Notes under the pieces: generated by a model
Seen by the model: the letters and a program-made list of their open reading frames with translations, nothing else
Databases searched by the model: none
Told to the model about the DNA's origin: nothing
From: Pyropia haitanensis
Lineage: Eukaryota > Rhodophyta > Bangiophyceae > Bangiales > Bangiaceae
NCBI GenBank assembly: GCA_008729055.1
Contig: SDUX01000008.1
Coordinates: forward strand, 1,860,001-1,924,000
Direction: 5' to 3'
Length of the DNA: 64,000 bases
In this document: piece by piece, positions 46,159 through 58,772 of the stretch
How the letters are laid out: each line of letters opens with the position of its first letter
Numbering within the stretch: position 1 is the first letter of the stretch
Made by a program: the position numbers and the translations under genes

Positions 46159-47313
46159 ATGGACCGTGGCGGCCCCGCCGGCGGCGGTGGCTACGGTGCT
46201 GACCCCGCGTCGGCCAATGACGTGTTTGCGTCGTGGGGACACGGCGGGGGGGCGGGAGGGGGCGGGACGGAAGCGCCTGGCGGACCCGGCGGGGGCGGGG
46301 GGGCGTATGGTGGGGGGGGGGGCGCCGGCGGCGGCATTGGGTATGCCGGTGGCGGCGGCGGCGGCGGCGGCGGCCTGTCGCCATTCGTGAGCGACACGCC
46401 GATGCCGCCACCGGCCGGCGCGGGCGCCCACCCGTTTGCCCTCTCTTCGTCGATGGGCGGCGGCGGCGACGGCAGCGGCGGTGGCGGCGTCGGCGGCGGC
46501 GGGCGCGGCGGTGGCGGTGGCGGCGGGCGCGGGGGCGGCTATGGGGGCACGACGCCGTCGCTGTCGCCGCCGCCAACGTCGGCGGGGGTGTACCCCGACG
46601 CGGGCGGCGGGGTGGGCGTGACGGCGGCGGCGGTGCCGCCGCCCGCGTCGGTGGCGGGGGGGCTGCCCGGCGGGCGGGGCGGCGGCGGCGGGTTCAGCCG
46701 GCTCGGGTGGGGAGTGCCGGGGCGGCACTCCCCTGGCGTGGTTGCCGCTGGGCGGGTGGCGGGGGGCGGGCTGGGACACCCGCTGTACGGGTCCACGGCA
46801 AGTCCCGGCGTCGGTGGCGGTGGGGGCGGGGTTGGCGGTGCCGCTGGCGGCGGCGGTGCCGCTGGCGGTGCCGGCGCGGTTGGCCTGGCCGGCGGCCTTC
46901 CCCCCGCGTCGCAGTCGCTGCAGGCGGCGGCGGAGCTGGCCGCCGCCCTCCGCCGGCAGGCTGACGAAGTGGAACGGATGGGGCACCAGCGCGCGGCGGA
47001 GGCGGCGGCGGCGGCGGCCGCCGCCGCCGCCGCCGCCGCCGCGTCGACGGCGCCGCCCGCCTCGGTCGCGACGGGCGGGTACGGCGTGCCGCCGCCGTCG
47101 CCGGTGCCGTCGCTCGATGCGATGCTGCACGCCGAGGGGGAGCGCGCGCGGGAGCGGCGGCGGCAGCAGCAGCAGGCCGCCGCGCAGCAGCACGCGGTGG
47201 AGCAGCAGCGGCTGCTGGTGCAGCACCAGCAGCGGCTGCTCGTGCAGCAGCAGCGGCGGCAGCAGGAGCGTCAGCAGCAACAAGAGCAGCAAGAGCAGCA
47301 GCGGCAGCTACGA

Positions 47314-47371
<58 letters not shown>

Positions 47372-49078
47372 TGCTGCTGCGGCAGCAGCAGCGGGTGGCG
47401 GCGCTGCGCCAGGCCGACCTTTGCCTGCGCGCCGCGGCGGAGCAGCAGCGCACGCACAGAGAGCGTGCGGCCGCGGCAGGCCACCGCTCCCGGCCGGGGA
47501 GGGCGGCGGCGGCGGCGGCGGGGCCGGCCGCCGCCGCCCGGCCGCGCGGCCCCGCCGCGTCCCCCCCCCCCCTCCCTGGAGTGGACGCGGCAACGACGGC
47601 GGCGGTGCATGCGCAGCTGCGGTCGCTGCCGATGCACAGCTTCCTCGACCCCGAGGGCCCGTTCGCCGTCCCGATCGCGCCGCCACTATCCACGCCCGTC
47701 CTCTTCCGGTCGGACCACATGGGCAACATGAGCCGCAAGCAGCCGGTGCTCAAGGTCATCACGCACCCGCCAGAGGAGCACCCGCAGGGGACGGTGCAGG
47801 TGCAGCTGCGGTGCCTGCGGGCCGCGTGGGGTGTCCACGTCTCTGCGTGGCGCCCCGAGTGGCCCTTCCCTGTGGTTGGCCGCGTCAACGGGGTGACCGT
47901 CGCGCTGGCGCAAGCGCAGCGCTACACCGACGGCCGCCTCGCGGGCATTGACGCCGCGACGGACCTGACACCCCACCTGCAGGCGGGCGTCGGGTCGGAG
48001 AACGTCGTCGCGCTCGTGCGGAGCAGCTCGGACGCGCCCACCGCGCCGCCCGCCACGTACGTGCTCTTTGCGCAGCGGGTGGTGGTGCGGTCCACCGACG
48101 TGATCGTCGCGCAGGTGCGCGCCGCGTCGGCGACGCAGTTCGCGTCGCTCATTGCCGGGAGCGTGCCCGCCGGCGCGCCGCGCCCGTCGGTGCTGGAGGT
48201 TGCCCGTGCGATGGTGCGGCGGTTCCTCTCGGCGGGCGAGGTGACCGTCGGCTCCCTCGCGCTGCACCTGCGGTGCCCGCTGAGCTTGGCGCGCATCGAC
48301 GTGCCGGTCAAGGGCATCCGCTGCACGCACGTGCAGTGCTTTGACCTGGTCAACTACCTCGCCTACGCACGCCGGACGGGGCGGTTTGAGTGCCCGGTGT
48401 GCAACGCGCGCAACGCGTTCCCCGCCGCGCTGCGCGTGTGCCCGTTTGTCGAGGACGCGCTGCGCCGCTTCCCAGACGAGGACGAGGTGGTCATCCACAG
48501 CGACGCGTCGATCCACCGGGTGGTGTCACCGCCGGCGCTGCTGGCTCCGGCGGCGCCGGCGGTGGCGCCCGCGGGGGAGGGGGGGGCGGGGGGGTCAAGG
48601 CGGAGGGTGGTGGGGGGGGGCGGCTTCTCCCTGGCTGCGCACTTGTCGTGGACTTGACAGGCGACAGTGACGCGGAGGAGGCGGATGGGGCGGCGGCCGC
48701 GGCGGCAGACGGGACAGGCGCCGCGGCGGCCGACGGGACAGGCGCCAGAGCGGTGGCGGCGCCGCCGCCGCCGGCCGACGCGCCGCCGCCGCCGGCTGAA
48801 CCGCCAGCCGTGCCGGCCGACGCGCCGGCCGCGGCGGCCGAGCCGCCGGCCGACGCGCCGGCTGCGTGGGACGAGGTGCAAGCCGCGGCTGCCGCGACGG
48901 TGGCGGCGGCGGCGGCGGCGGCGGCAGCGGCTGCGGCTCCGGCGGCTCCCGCCGTCGCCCCCCCCGCGGCGGCGGCCGCCCCGCCCGACCCGCCCACCCT
49001 CTCCAGCTGCACCGACGCGGCGAGTCCTGGGCCCGCCGCCGGGACGGCGGTGGCGGCGCCGACGGCGCCCGCCGTCGT

Positions 49079-49110
<32 letters not shown>

Positions 49111-49340
49111 CGCTTCCCTTGGCGGCGGTGAGCGCGACGGCCGCGGACGGCGTGGCGGCTGCCGACGGCGCGGGTGCCACCGACGGCGGGGCGGCGGTGC
49201 CGACGGCGTCGCCGCCCTTCCACCTCCTCAACGGCCTCGTCGACTGGGCGGGCGTGCCGTTTGAGGTGACCCGCACGCCCGAGACGGGGCGGTGGCTCAC
49301 CGACGCGATGCTCGACTCGGACGCGTCGGACGCGGAGTGA
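46159..49340 (+). CDS. PIAS/SIZ-like E3 SUMO-protein ligase (SP-RING)
   Basis: The family attaches SUMO to nuclear proteins by recruiting the SUMO-loaded Ubc9 through an SP-RING. From ATG 46159 (MDRGGPAGG) there are 280 Gly-rich residues, a poly-Ala run, a Gln-rich coiled coil with 19 consecutive Gln codons (47,314-47,370), and a PINIT-like region (about residues 500-690). The SP-RING begins near residue 706: CPLSLARIDVPVKGIRCTHVQCFDL, then FECPVCNARNAF. The literal frame stops at 48657, but the next frame, entered with one extra base in the G runs at 48,572-48,594, gives VKAE (a sumoylation consensus), then VVDLTGDSDAEE, a SUMO-interacting motif typical of this family. It stays open to 49340 (about 1,060 residues in all). 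No SAP domain is visible at the N-terminus. Confidence 0.85.
47314..47370 (+). repeat. CAG repeat coding poly-Gln
   Basis: Nineteen consecutive Gln codons, all CAG except one CAA, lie inside a wider Gln-rich segment (47,160-47,400) of the SUMO ligase. The array is likely to vary in length between strains. Confidence 0.95.
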
Positions 49341-51489
49341 GTGGGGCGCGCCGGGCCGGGGGGGTGGTGGAGGGGGTGGGAGAGGGGTGGGGGTGGCGTC
49401 GCCACCTGCAACCACCCCTCTTGGTCCTGCTGCCATTGTCTTGCCTTGCTCTGTTGACTACCTCAAGCCTCGTGTCTGCGCTCCGCTGTGTGGTGTCCGT
49501 CTGTCTTTGTCCTCCCACGGCGTCTTTCCCCTCTTTCGCCTTGGTGTCTTGTATCACTTTTTCGTCAGCCCATTGACTGCCTGATTCTCTGCTTTGCGCT
49601 CCGCGGCGTGGTTTCCGTCTTTTCCACGCTCCCATGACTTTTTTTTTCCTTTCTTCCCCCCTTGTTGTGTCTCTTGCCTCTCGGAGTGGACCGCCCGCAC
49701 CGACGCTGCCGGGACACGCGACCAGCGGGGGGCTCGGCCGGCACGGCGGTGGCACGCGCCCGCCTGGGCGGCATCTGAGCCACGCGCGGCCCGCGTCGGC
49801 CGCCCGGTCCCCCCCCACCCGCCGCCCGTCCCCACCCCGTCGGTCCCGCCACCGCAGCCCGGCAGCGGCGCGCGAGCGGCCGACCCCCCGCGGCCAGCGC
49901 GCCGTCCAGACAACGCCGCCCACGCCCGGCCCATGCGCACCACCCACCGCCGAGCCGGTACGTGCGCCGGGCGTGGCCGCAGCGCGCGTCGTCCCCCCCC
50001 CCCCCCCCGCCAGCCCCACTCCCAGCGCCGCGGTGAGGGCGTGCCGCGGCAGCGGCGGGGGTGCCCCCCCTCGGCGCGGTCCCCCAGCCGTCCTCCCCCC
50101 CCCCCACCCCCCCCCCCCCCCCCCCCCCCCGGCGGCGGCGGCACGCGGCCGTCGCGAGTCGCGTCCGTTCCCCCCACTCCCTCGGCGCTCCCCACCGGCG
50201 CGGCGGGCGGCACGCCGGCCGCGGCCGCCCCCACCGCCCGGGACTGCTCGGCGACGCGGTCGGCCACGACGGCCGCCGCCGCCGTCGGCAGCCCCGCCGG
50301 CGGCGGTGGTGGGCGTACCTGCGCGACTGGGGCGGGCGCGCTGCCGCCGCCGCTGGTGGCGGCTGGCGGCGGCAGCCTCGGCCGCGGCGGCGTCGTGGGG
50401 GGGGGGGGGTGGTCGGCCATGCAACCCGGTCGCCGCGGGCGTCTGGCTGGCCGCCGCGTGGCGTGCCGCACCGGTTTGGCGGGATCGCCCCGCCGTGGGC
50501 CGGCCGGTCGTGGACGCTGTGGACGTTGGCCGCGTCCGGTCGGGACTCGCCCGCCGCGGCGGTGGGCGCCAGGATTCGTGCACGCCGCGGTGGCGGCCGG
50601 CCATCGATGGGGCGGCGGCTGGCGTGACGTCCGCCACCTCGACGGCACCACCCGCTGGCGTCGCGGGCGGCGGGTCCTTGCGTCCACGGTGCCACCGTCG
50701 GCGGGGGTGGGGCGGGGGCGGGCGGATCAAGGCCGCGGGTGCGGGCGGTGCCGTCGTCGAGGCGGCGGCCGCCGGGGCGCGCGCTGCGGGGGGGGCGCGT
50801 GGACAACCGCGGCGGCCGCCGCGGCGCGCGGCGCGCGGGCTTGCCCCTGCCCACCGCGTGGCCACGCCGCCTGCGCAGCGCGTCACGGGCTCCCACACCG
50901 GGACTAGCGCGGGCGGCGGCGGCGGTGGCCACTACTCTGGTACTGGCTGGCGGGTGGGGGCCTCGTGTGGTGGTCGCGCCAGTGTCGGCGGGTGGGGGGA
51001 GGGGGCGGCCACGGCCCGCTTGGCGACCGACGGTGCGTCCGGCAATGTACGCGTCCACGGCCGGCGGATGGGAGGCCGCAACCACCACGGTCGTTGACCC
51101 ACGGAGGCGGGAGCGGAGCGGCCGCACCTGACCGACAAGGACATGGTGGCGCGGACGGTGAAACAGAGGGAGGACAGCCACAGACGGGCAAACACAAAAA
51201 TAATAACAGGTACACTGGTGTACACCCACGTCGTGAGCGGGACAGACATAACCGAGTAGGAGAGCAAAAAAAAAAGACTACAAAGAAGGGAGGGGGGGCG
51301 CGCACGGGCGCGCCCCTGGAAAAAAAGAAAGAGGACACACAAGCACAAAAGAGATACGCAACGCAACCCGTAAAGGGGCGGCCTGCGCGCCGAGCCCCGC
51401 CCGCGCCCAGGGGACCGACCCCCCTCCCCTGCAACGGCCGCCGCCGCCGCCGCCACCTGCCGGCAATGGTCTAGAAGGAACAGGCACGC
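49341..51489. other. Intergenic between convergent SUMO ligase and actin genes
   Basis: A T-rich 49,430-49,690 stretch fits the 3' untranslated region of the ligase, and an A-rich 51,150-51,360 stretch fits that of actin. The GC-rich middle has open frames on both strands but only Arg/Pro/Gly noise. Confidence 0.55.
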
Positions 51490-53068
51490 TTAGAAGCACT
51501 TCCTGTGAACGATGGAGGGGCCCGTCTCCTCATACTCGGAGCGGTTGACCCACATAGCCTGGAAGGTGGACAGCGACGACAGGATGCTGCCACCAATCCA
51601 CACCGAGTACTGCCGCTCGGGCGGCGCAATGACCTTGATCTTGATGCTCGCCGGCGCGAGCGTCTCCACCTCCTTCTGCACCCGTGAGGCAATGCCCGCA
51701 AACATGGTGCTGCCGCCCGACATGACCGCGTTGGCGTACAGGTCCTTGCGGATGTCAATGTCCGTCTTCATGATCGAGTTGTACGCCGTCTGGTGCATGC
51801 CGCTCATTTCATTGCCCAGGAGGTCGGGCTTGAACAGCGCCTCGGGGCACTGGAAGCGCTCCGAGCCCACCGTGATGACCTGCCCGTCGGGCAGCTCGTA
51901 CTCCTTCTCCAGCGCGCTGTTGCTGCTCGCGTTGGCCATCTCCTTCTCATAGTCCTCGGCCACATAGCACAGCTGCTGCTTGATGTCGCGCACAATCTCC
52001 AGCTCCGCCGACGTCGTGAAGCTGTAGCCGCGCTGCTGCAGGAGGGTGGCGAGGTAACCCGTCAGGTCCCGGCCGGCCAGATCAATCCGCAGCACCGCGT
52101 GCGGCAGCGAGTACCCCTCGTAGATGGGCACCGTGTGCGTCACGCCGTCGCCAGAGTCGAGCACAATCCCAGACGTGCGGCCCGAGGCGTAGAGCGACAG
52201 CACCGCCTGGATGGCCACGTACATGGCGGGCGAGTTGAAGTCCTCAAACATAATCTGCGTCATGCGCTCGCGGTTGGCCTTGGGGTTGAGCGGCGCCTCG
52301 GTGAGGAGGATGGGGTGCTCGGCCGGGTCCACGCGCAGCTCCGAGTAGAAGGCATGGTGCCACACCTTCTCCATGTCAGCCCAGTTGGTCACAACGCCGT
52401 GCTCCAGGGGGTACTTGATCACGAGCACACCGCGGCGGGCCATGGCCGCGTCGCCGACATACCTGCCGGGAAAAACAAGGCACAGAGCGACGCGAATGCA
52501 GACGAACAGCCACAAGACGACGTGGAGCAAAGCATGGTGGGAAAGACGCGCACGTTAGTCTCCGTTCGCCCTGCACAGACGACAGCGGCGCCCGACGCCA
52601 GATCACGGGTTGCAAGACGTCATCTGTGGACGCCATGCCAGACAAAAACGTCCCGCCGCACGCTGACCTCCTGTGGATGCCTCTGCTCCACAGGTATCCC
52701 TGACAGCGGAGGGCCGCCAAGCCGCCACCACCCCTCCAGCGCCCACCGCCACGCTCACTGCGGATCTGCCGCAGCCGACCGCGCTGCGCCCGTGCCATGC
52801 GTCGCGGAGACCTCCCCCCCCCCACCTTCTCCCCGTGTGGCACCCAGCGGCGGCACCTTCCACCGCCCACTCCCACCCACACCCACGGCCACACGCCGTG
52901 AGCCAACCACAAAACGTACTCGTCCTTGGAGCCAGTGCCAATCATGATGCCCTTTTGCTTGGGCACCCCAATCACCGCCGGGAAGACGCTCTTGGGCGAG
53001 TCCTCCCCGGCAATGCCCGCCTTGCAGCGGCCAGAGCCATTGTCAATGACGACGGCGGGCTTGCTCAT
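51490..53068 (-). CDS. ACT: Actin
   Basis: Exon 1 is 53068..52920 and exon 2 is 52462..51490, giving 373 residues. The 457-bp intron has donor GA|GTACGT and acceptor CGGCAG|G, and the join reads [16 protein letters not shown], the conserved actin DSYVGDEAQ region. Nucleotide-binding loops are [12 protein letters not shown] and [17 protein letters not shown], and the ending SIVHRKCF is canonical. His-73 of the methylation site is kept (KYPLEHGVV). The protein is divergent near the N-terminus: it begins [10 protein letters not shown] with no acidic cluster, and subdomain 1 reads [23 protein letters not shown] where most actins have [23 protein letters not shown]. It forms cytoskeletal filaments in the cytosol. 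An actin-related protein is unlikely, given the near-standard length and the strong match through exon 2. Confidence 0.95.
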
Positions 53069-55661
53069 GGTGGCGGGGGGGGGGGGGACGCGGGAGACGG
53101 CTGGGCAGGCGGAGCGGCGGCGGTAGGCAGCGTCGCAAGGATGACGGGTGATGTAGGGGGACGGCGGGTGGGAGGGTGGGTGGGCGGGAGAGGGATGTCG
53201 CCGAGGTGGGGCCGGGGGCGGATAAGGACACGGGCACGACGGTGACGGGCGCCTGTGGGTCCTCAGGCCGCGGGGCGCACAGGGGGCATATGAATGTCTG
53301 ACGCCTGGAGGGGGGTGCCGCCTGTGGGGGTGGCGAGGGGGGGGGCAGCCCGGTGGCCGGCCAGCGGTGGCAGCACCGCCGTCGACCCCCCCCCCCCCCC
53401 CCCTCCTGGGACGCCCGGGACGAGGGGGGGCGCGTGACCCCCGGCCGTGCGGTGCCGCCCCCCACAGCGGACGGCGCAGGGCCCCACGCGGCGGCAGCGG
53501 CGGCGGCCGCCGCCGCCGCTGCGGCCGCCGCCACGCGGGGGTTTGGCGTGGGTAGGGGGGGGGCCAGTCCGCGTGCCGCGCCGCTGTCAGCGGCTCGTGG
53601 CGCGTCGCCACGCCACAGCGCGGTGGGGCGGGGGGAGGGGGGGGGGTGGACGGCGGTGCGGGTTGGTGCCGGCGGTGTGGGGGTTGGCGCCCCGCTAAAA
53701 ATCCTACAATAGGGGACGTACCGCACCCAATGTTCCGCACGCACCTGTTAGGCGGGCGGCGCGCCCGAGGCCGGGCCCCGCCAATGGTGTGGTGTGGCGG
53801 TCGACGGCGGCGGCCGGCTGTGGCTGGACGCGTGGGGGCTGGACGGCTGGCAGCGACAGGCGAGGCGGCGCGTTGTCTTCAAAAGGAGTGGTGCGCGCGA
53901 CGGAATTTGGGGGGGGGACAGCGCTGTCTGCGCGGCTTGTGTGGGCGAGTGGGGTGTGTGCCCGCGCGCCGCGCACCGGCCAAGGCCGTGCTCCCTCTTG
54001 CCGGCCACGGTCTGCAGAGGGGGGGGCGTGTGCTGTCGTCGCAGTGCGGCAGCGTTGCAGGTTCAGGGGGGGGGGGGGGGGTGTGCGGCGGTGCGTTGGG
54101 GGGGGCGGCGGTGCGCCCATTCATTCAATCTAGACGGGGTTCCGGGCGTTTGTAGTGTACATTGTGTTCGCGGTTGATTTTTCTTCAAAACGCAACGCAG
54201 GGGTACCCGCGGTACGACACGTCGGGGGGGTGGGCGAGCCGCGCCGCGGCCACACCAGACCCGGCTGTACCTCTTTGCCGGGGGAAACCTTATGAGGGGA
54301 GGCCTTTTAAGGGGGGCCGCAGCCAGCAAGGAAGGGGGGGGGCTTCCACGGGGCCCCGCAACGCTCTCAGCCACTGGCCACCGTTTACGGCACGCTCTTC
54401 TCTCGGAGCTGCCGCTGGTTGGCCCAAACCAATAGCGGACGCCGGTTGGGAAGGGGGGACTGCACCGGTCTTGCCGCCCCGCCCCGCCCCGCTCTGTGCT
54501 GATTCCTACAGCGAGGCAATCGACACCCCCGCCCCCCCCAACCCTGCTCGCCGCCCCGCCAGGGGCGACACGCACGCAACGCTGCAGGGGGACGATGGCC
54601 TGGGGGGCGCCCGACGAGAAGCGAGCAGGCGGCTTACTGCGCTGCGGTGCATTCGCCCGTGCGGCCAGGAACGCCCCCCCCCCCTCCCCGCCACCAACTG
54701 TACTGGCAAGCGGGCCGCCGCACGTTTGAATGTTTGATTGATCCGGCCTGGGCCATTCGCTCCAAACCCCCCCCCCCCCCCCTAACGCCTCGAATGGATG
54801 GCCCAGAATGCACTCCCCGTCATCACGACACCGCGCGACCGCTGGCGCCAAGATCTTTCCACGGGCACACCCCGCCAACGGCCAGCCTGCGGCTACTGTC
54901 GACAATCGTGGCGAGCGAGGGAATGGCGGGGGGTGGGAGCCCTCCCCCCCCCCCCCCCCCCTCCCCCGGCGTGCATGGTCCGCCTGGAAGCGTCGGCGGC
55001 TCTTCCCCCCCCCTTGTTGCGCCACACGCGGCGCCGCCGCGCCGAGCCGTTGCAGGCAGTGTGGGGCCACGCGGCAGCCGTCGAGGCGGCCGGTCGGTAG
55101 GGGGGGGAGTGGGGGGCAAGCGCGCCGCCGCCCCCTCTGGCGGGGCCTTCCCGCCCCGCCGACGCGTGAGGCACCGCGGCAGCGGCGGTGGGGTGGCGGC
55201 TTGTCGTCGCGTGCAGTGCCACAGAGGGTGGTGGAGGTGGGTGGGACGCCCCTGTCGCCAGCAGTGTCGCATCGGCCCCCCCCTCCCGCCGCCATCATGG
55301 TGCACGATGATTGTATTCCCTTCCGCCCCCCCTCACCATCGCGGTCCCCACCCCCTTGGTTGCATCCCCCATGGTTCCTCTTTTCTTTTTCTTTTGTATG
55401 CGGGGTGTCGACGGCCGCAAACGGTTCTGGCCGTGTGCGGCCGCGCAAGCGGGCCCGCCACATCGCCGCCCCCACCGGCAGGCCGCCCGCCGTGTCACCG
55501 TCACCCGCACCCGCCGGCCCGCAAGGACTTTGCTGTTGCGTCGGCGCTCCTGTTAGTGCGCAGTGGATGCGATAGCCCTCCACAACGCCCAACCCCACTC
55601 CCCCCCCCCCCAGTTCACCGTGGACCTCCGTCGCTGCCGGGGACCCGCGTTCGCAATCGTC

Positions 55662-55713
55662 GACCACCGTGGGCCACCGTGGGCCACCGTGGGCCACCAT
55701 GGGCCATCGTGGA
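55662..55713. repeat. 10-bp minisatellite, about five copies
   Basis: The unit GTGGGCCACC repeats about five times in tandem; the last copies carry single-base changes. Confidence 0.9.
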
Positions 55714-56164
55714 CGGACGGGGGGGCGGTGGCCGCCACGGGGGCGCTCCGTTCTGCAAAGACCAGCTCGCGGCCACTCTGGCGGCGGCTGATGGCAGCGG
55801 CGGGGGGCTTGGCCTGGTGCGGTTGCGGCGCAGCCCCCTCCCCCCTCCCCTCCCTTGCCCACGTCATGTCCAGCCGCTGATGGCTCTTGTGGCGGCGTCT
55901 GGTGAGCGGCCGTCAGATGACCCCGCCCCCGTGTCTGCCTGACGATGGCGGCGGGCAAGGACCCCAAGTTAACGCTTCTCTGGTGGGATGGCCGTAGCCA
56001 AGAGTTGTGTCGACGCTGCCGGCCCCGCTTGCCGATCGCGACTGCCCCCCCCCGGTGCCCGCCCACCCGCGGCGGGTGGCCGTCTGCCGTTTGCCGACTG
56101 CGTCTGCCACCTCCACCGACGACGGTTGTCTACATCCGCCACGGTGGTTGTTTGTCGCCGGCAC

Positions 56165-56188
56165 AAAAAAAAAAAAAAAAAAAAAAAA
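56165..56188. repeat. Poly-A tract (24 A)
   Basis: An uninterrupted A24 run lies just downstream of the minus-strand nuclease gene. On that gene's strand it is poly-T, so it is not an encoded tail for it. Confidence 0.85.
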
Positions 56189-56255
56189 GCGGGGGGGGGA
56201 CGACAGGACGGGTTCCGGGCCCTGCTCTCCCCCCCCCCCGCCCCCCGCCGTAACC

Positions 56256-57927
56256 TCACAGCCGCTGCCAGCAGAACCGGTGCACCACCTCCACGTCCCG
56301 CACGTCCGCCGCGTTGTACGCCGCGACCGAGTCCATGGCGGGCGCGTCGGCGAGGCACGCCGCGCCGCCCGCCGCGACCGCCTCGGCCGCCGACAGCGCC
56401 ACCGCCATGGCCGCCAGGCCGTCGGGGATGGCCACGGCGGGCGGGGCGGCGGCGGCCGCCGCCGCCTCTGCCGCCGCCGCCGCCGCGTCGGCGGGGGTGT
56501 CCCAGCCGACGAGGCCGTCGCGGCGGACCGCGGCGGCAACGTCGCCGAGGCGGGCGGTCAGCGCGCGCACCTGCACGCCCGCCCCGCGCATCAGCGCGGC
56601 AACGTCGAGCACGGGCGGCAGCGGCGGGGGGGGCGTCGCCGCCGCGGCGGCGGCGGCGCCGTCCCTAGCGCCGCCACCGCCTGTGCCGTCGCCGTCCGTA
56701 GCGTCGCCACCGCCTGTGGCGTCGCCGCCGTCGGCGTCGCCGCCGCGTGCTTGGACGCCGGCCGCCGCGCCGTCGGCGGCAGCGCCACCGCCCCCCCGCG
56801 CCGCTGGCCGGCCGCCGCGCCGCCGCCTGCGCACCGGCGGCGACAGCGACGCGAGGGCGGCGGGCAGCCACGGGTGCCGCCGCGCCGCCTGCGCCAGCAG
56901 CGTCGCCTCGGGGCCGTACGCGATGAGGCGCAGCGGCGGCAGCGCGCCACCGGGCGGCGGGGGCCCGCCGGTGGCGGCCGCTGCCGCCAGTGCCGCCGCC
57001 GCGTCCCCATCCCCCTGGTCGCTCCCCGCCTCGCCCGCCGCGGCTGTCCCGGACGACTCGGCCAGCAGGCCACCCATCCACGCCACCCACCGGCGGAGGA
57101 GGTCCGCCTCGCCCGCGCGGCACAGGGTCGTGGCCGTCAGGGTCACGTCATCCACACGGGAGCCGCCGCCGCCGCCGCCGCCGCCACCGCCGGCCGCCCC
57201 TACCGGCGGCGCGACCAGCCGCCGCCGAGCGCCCACCATAAAAATGAGCGACTCATCGGCGGCGCCGTCGGCCGGCGGCGGCAGCATGTCGGCGGGGGAG
57301 GCGAGCTCCAGGTCAAAGAAAAAGGTCACCGCCGCCTCGGCAGCGTCCCGCGCGACGCGCGGCGGCTCTGGCGGCGGTGGCGGCGGCGGCGGCGGCGCCA
57401 ACGGGGCGGCCACCGCCACCGCCGCCGCTGCCGCCGCCTCGCTGCCGCCCGCCACCGGCGGCGGCGGCGGCGGCGACAGCGGCGCCAGCGGCGGCGGCGG
57501 CGGCGGCGGGCGCTCCTCCACCCCCCCCGGCAGCAGCCGCCAGTTCCCCCGGTTGTGCGGCACCCCCCCCCCCCCGGCGACCGCGTAGCGGTCCCCCCCC
57601 CCCCCCCACAGCGACGCGACCACGCGGAGCGCAACGCCGGCACGGCTGGCCGGCGGCACCCCCAACGCCGCGGGCGTCGTCGCGGCGCCGCCCAGCGGGA
57701 GCCCCCCCGCGCGCGCCGCCGCGACCGCGGCGGGCGGGAGGAGGGTGAGCGCGCCCGCGTCGCGGGCGGCGGCGGCGAGCCGCCCGCGGGCGGCCGCCCA
57801 CGGCGCGTGCGCGAGGCGGTCGACGGGGGCGGGGGTGGCCCAGGCGGCGCCGCGGGCGGCCGCCGCGGCGACCGCCGCGGCGAGCCCGTCCACCGTCGTG
57901 GGCAGCGGCGGGGGGGGCGGCAGACGC

Positions 57928-57966
<39 letters not shown>

Positions 57967-58212
57967 TCCCCGCCACTGGCACCGCCGCCGCCGCCGCCGC
58001 TGCCGGCAGCGGCGGCGACGGGGGCGGGGGTGCCCGCGAGGACCGCCGCGACGCCCGCCGGGGACGCCACCGCCACCGCCCACGCGAGCGCGTCGGCGGT
58101 GGCGGCGGCCACCGCCCAGCCGGCGCGCGACGCCCACGGCAGCTCGACGAGCGTCCACGCGGGCGCCGCGGCCACACCGACGGCGCCGCCGGCGGCGTCG
58201 CCGCTGGCGGCG

Positions 58213-58255
<43 letters not shown>

Positions 58256-58741
58256 ACGGTGGCGGCGGCGGCACCCACAGGGGGCCCGCCACGGGCGGCC
58301 GCCCGCCGCGGCGGCCGCCGCCGCCGCGGGAGCCGCCCCGCCGCCGCCGCGGCGGCCGCCACACGCCCACCACCGCCAGCCGCGCGGGCGGCGGCGGCGC
58401 GCGCCGGTCGGCGGCGGCGGCGGCGGCGGCCGCGTCGGCGGCGGCGGCGGCAGCAGCGGCGGCGCCGCCACGGCGGGCGGCGGCGCCCAGCAGCGTCGCC
58501 GCGAGCCACGCCTCCCCAAACGCCGCCGCCGGCGCGGCGGCAACGACGCCCGCCGCCGACGCGCCCAGCTGCCGGCCGCGGCGACTGGTGACGAGCACCC
58601 ACGCGTCCGCGTCGGGCGGCCGCGGCGGCCGCGCCGCGTCGGCGGCGGCGGCGGCGCCACGGTCGGCGGCCGCCGCGTCGGCGGCCGCGACGCCGCCGTC
58701 GACGGTGGCGGCGGCGCCGTCGACGGCGGCGGCCGCCCCGT

Positions 58742-58772
<31 letters not shown>

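Larger units (their letters stand above)
53069..56255. other. Intergenic upstream of actin, 3.2 kb
   Basis: This includes the actin promoter on the left and the 3' flank of the next minus-strand gene on the right. The stretch 54,120-54,230 is less GC-rich. Long open frames exist (for example 54,063-56,066 minus) but have low-complexity, motif-free translations. A 10-bp minisatellite lies at 55,662 and an A24 run at 56,165. Confidence 0.5.

Noticed and set aside
54063..56066. Minus-strand ORF of 667 residues
   Set aside because: Low-complexity translation crossing G runs and a minisatellite, with no conserved segment.
56165..56188. A24 run as a retroposed poly-A tail
   Set aside because: There are no target-site duplications or adjacent gene copy. 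Similar A/T runs occur throughout the low-complexity DNA.
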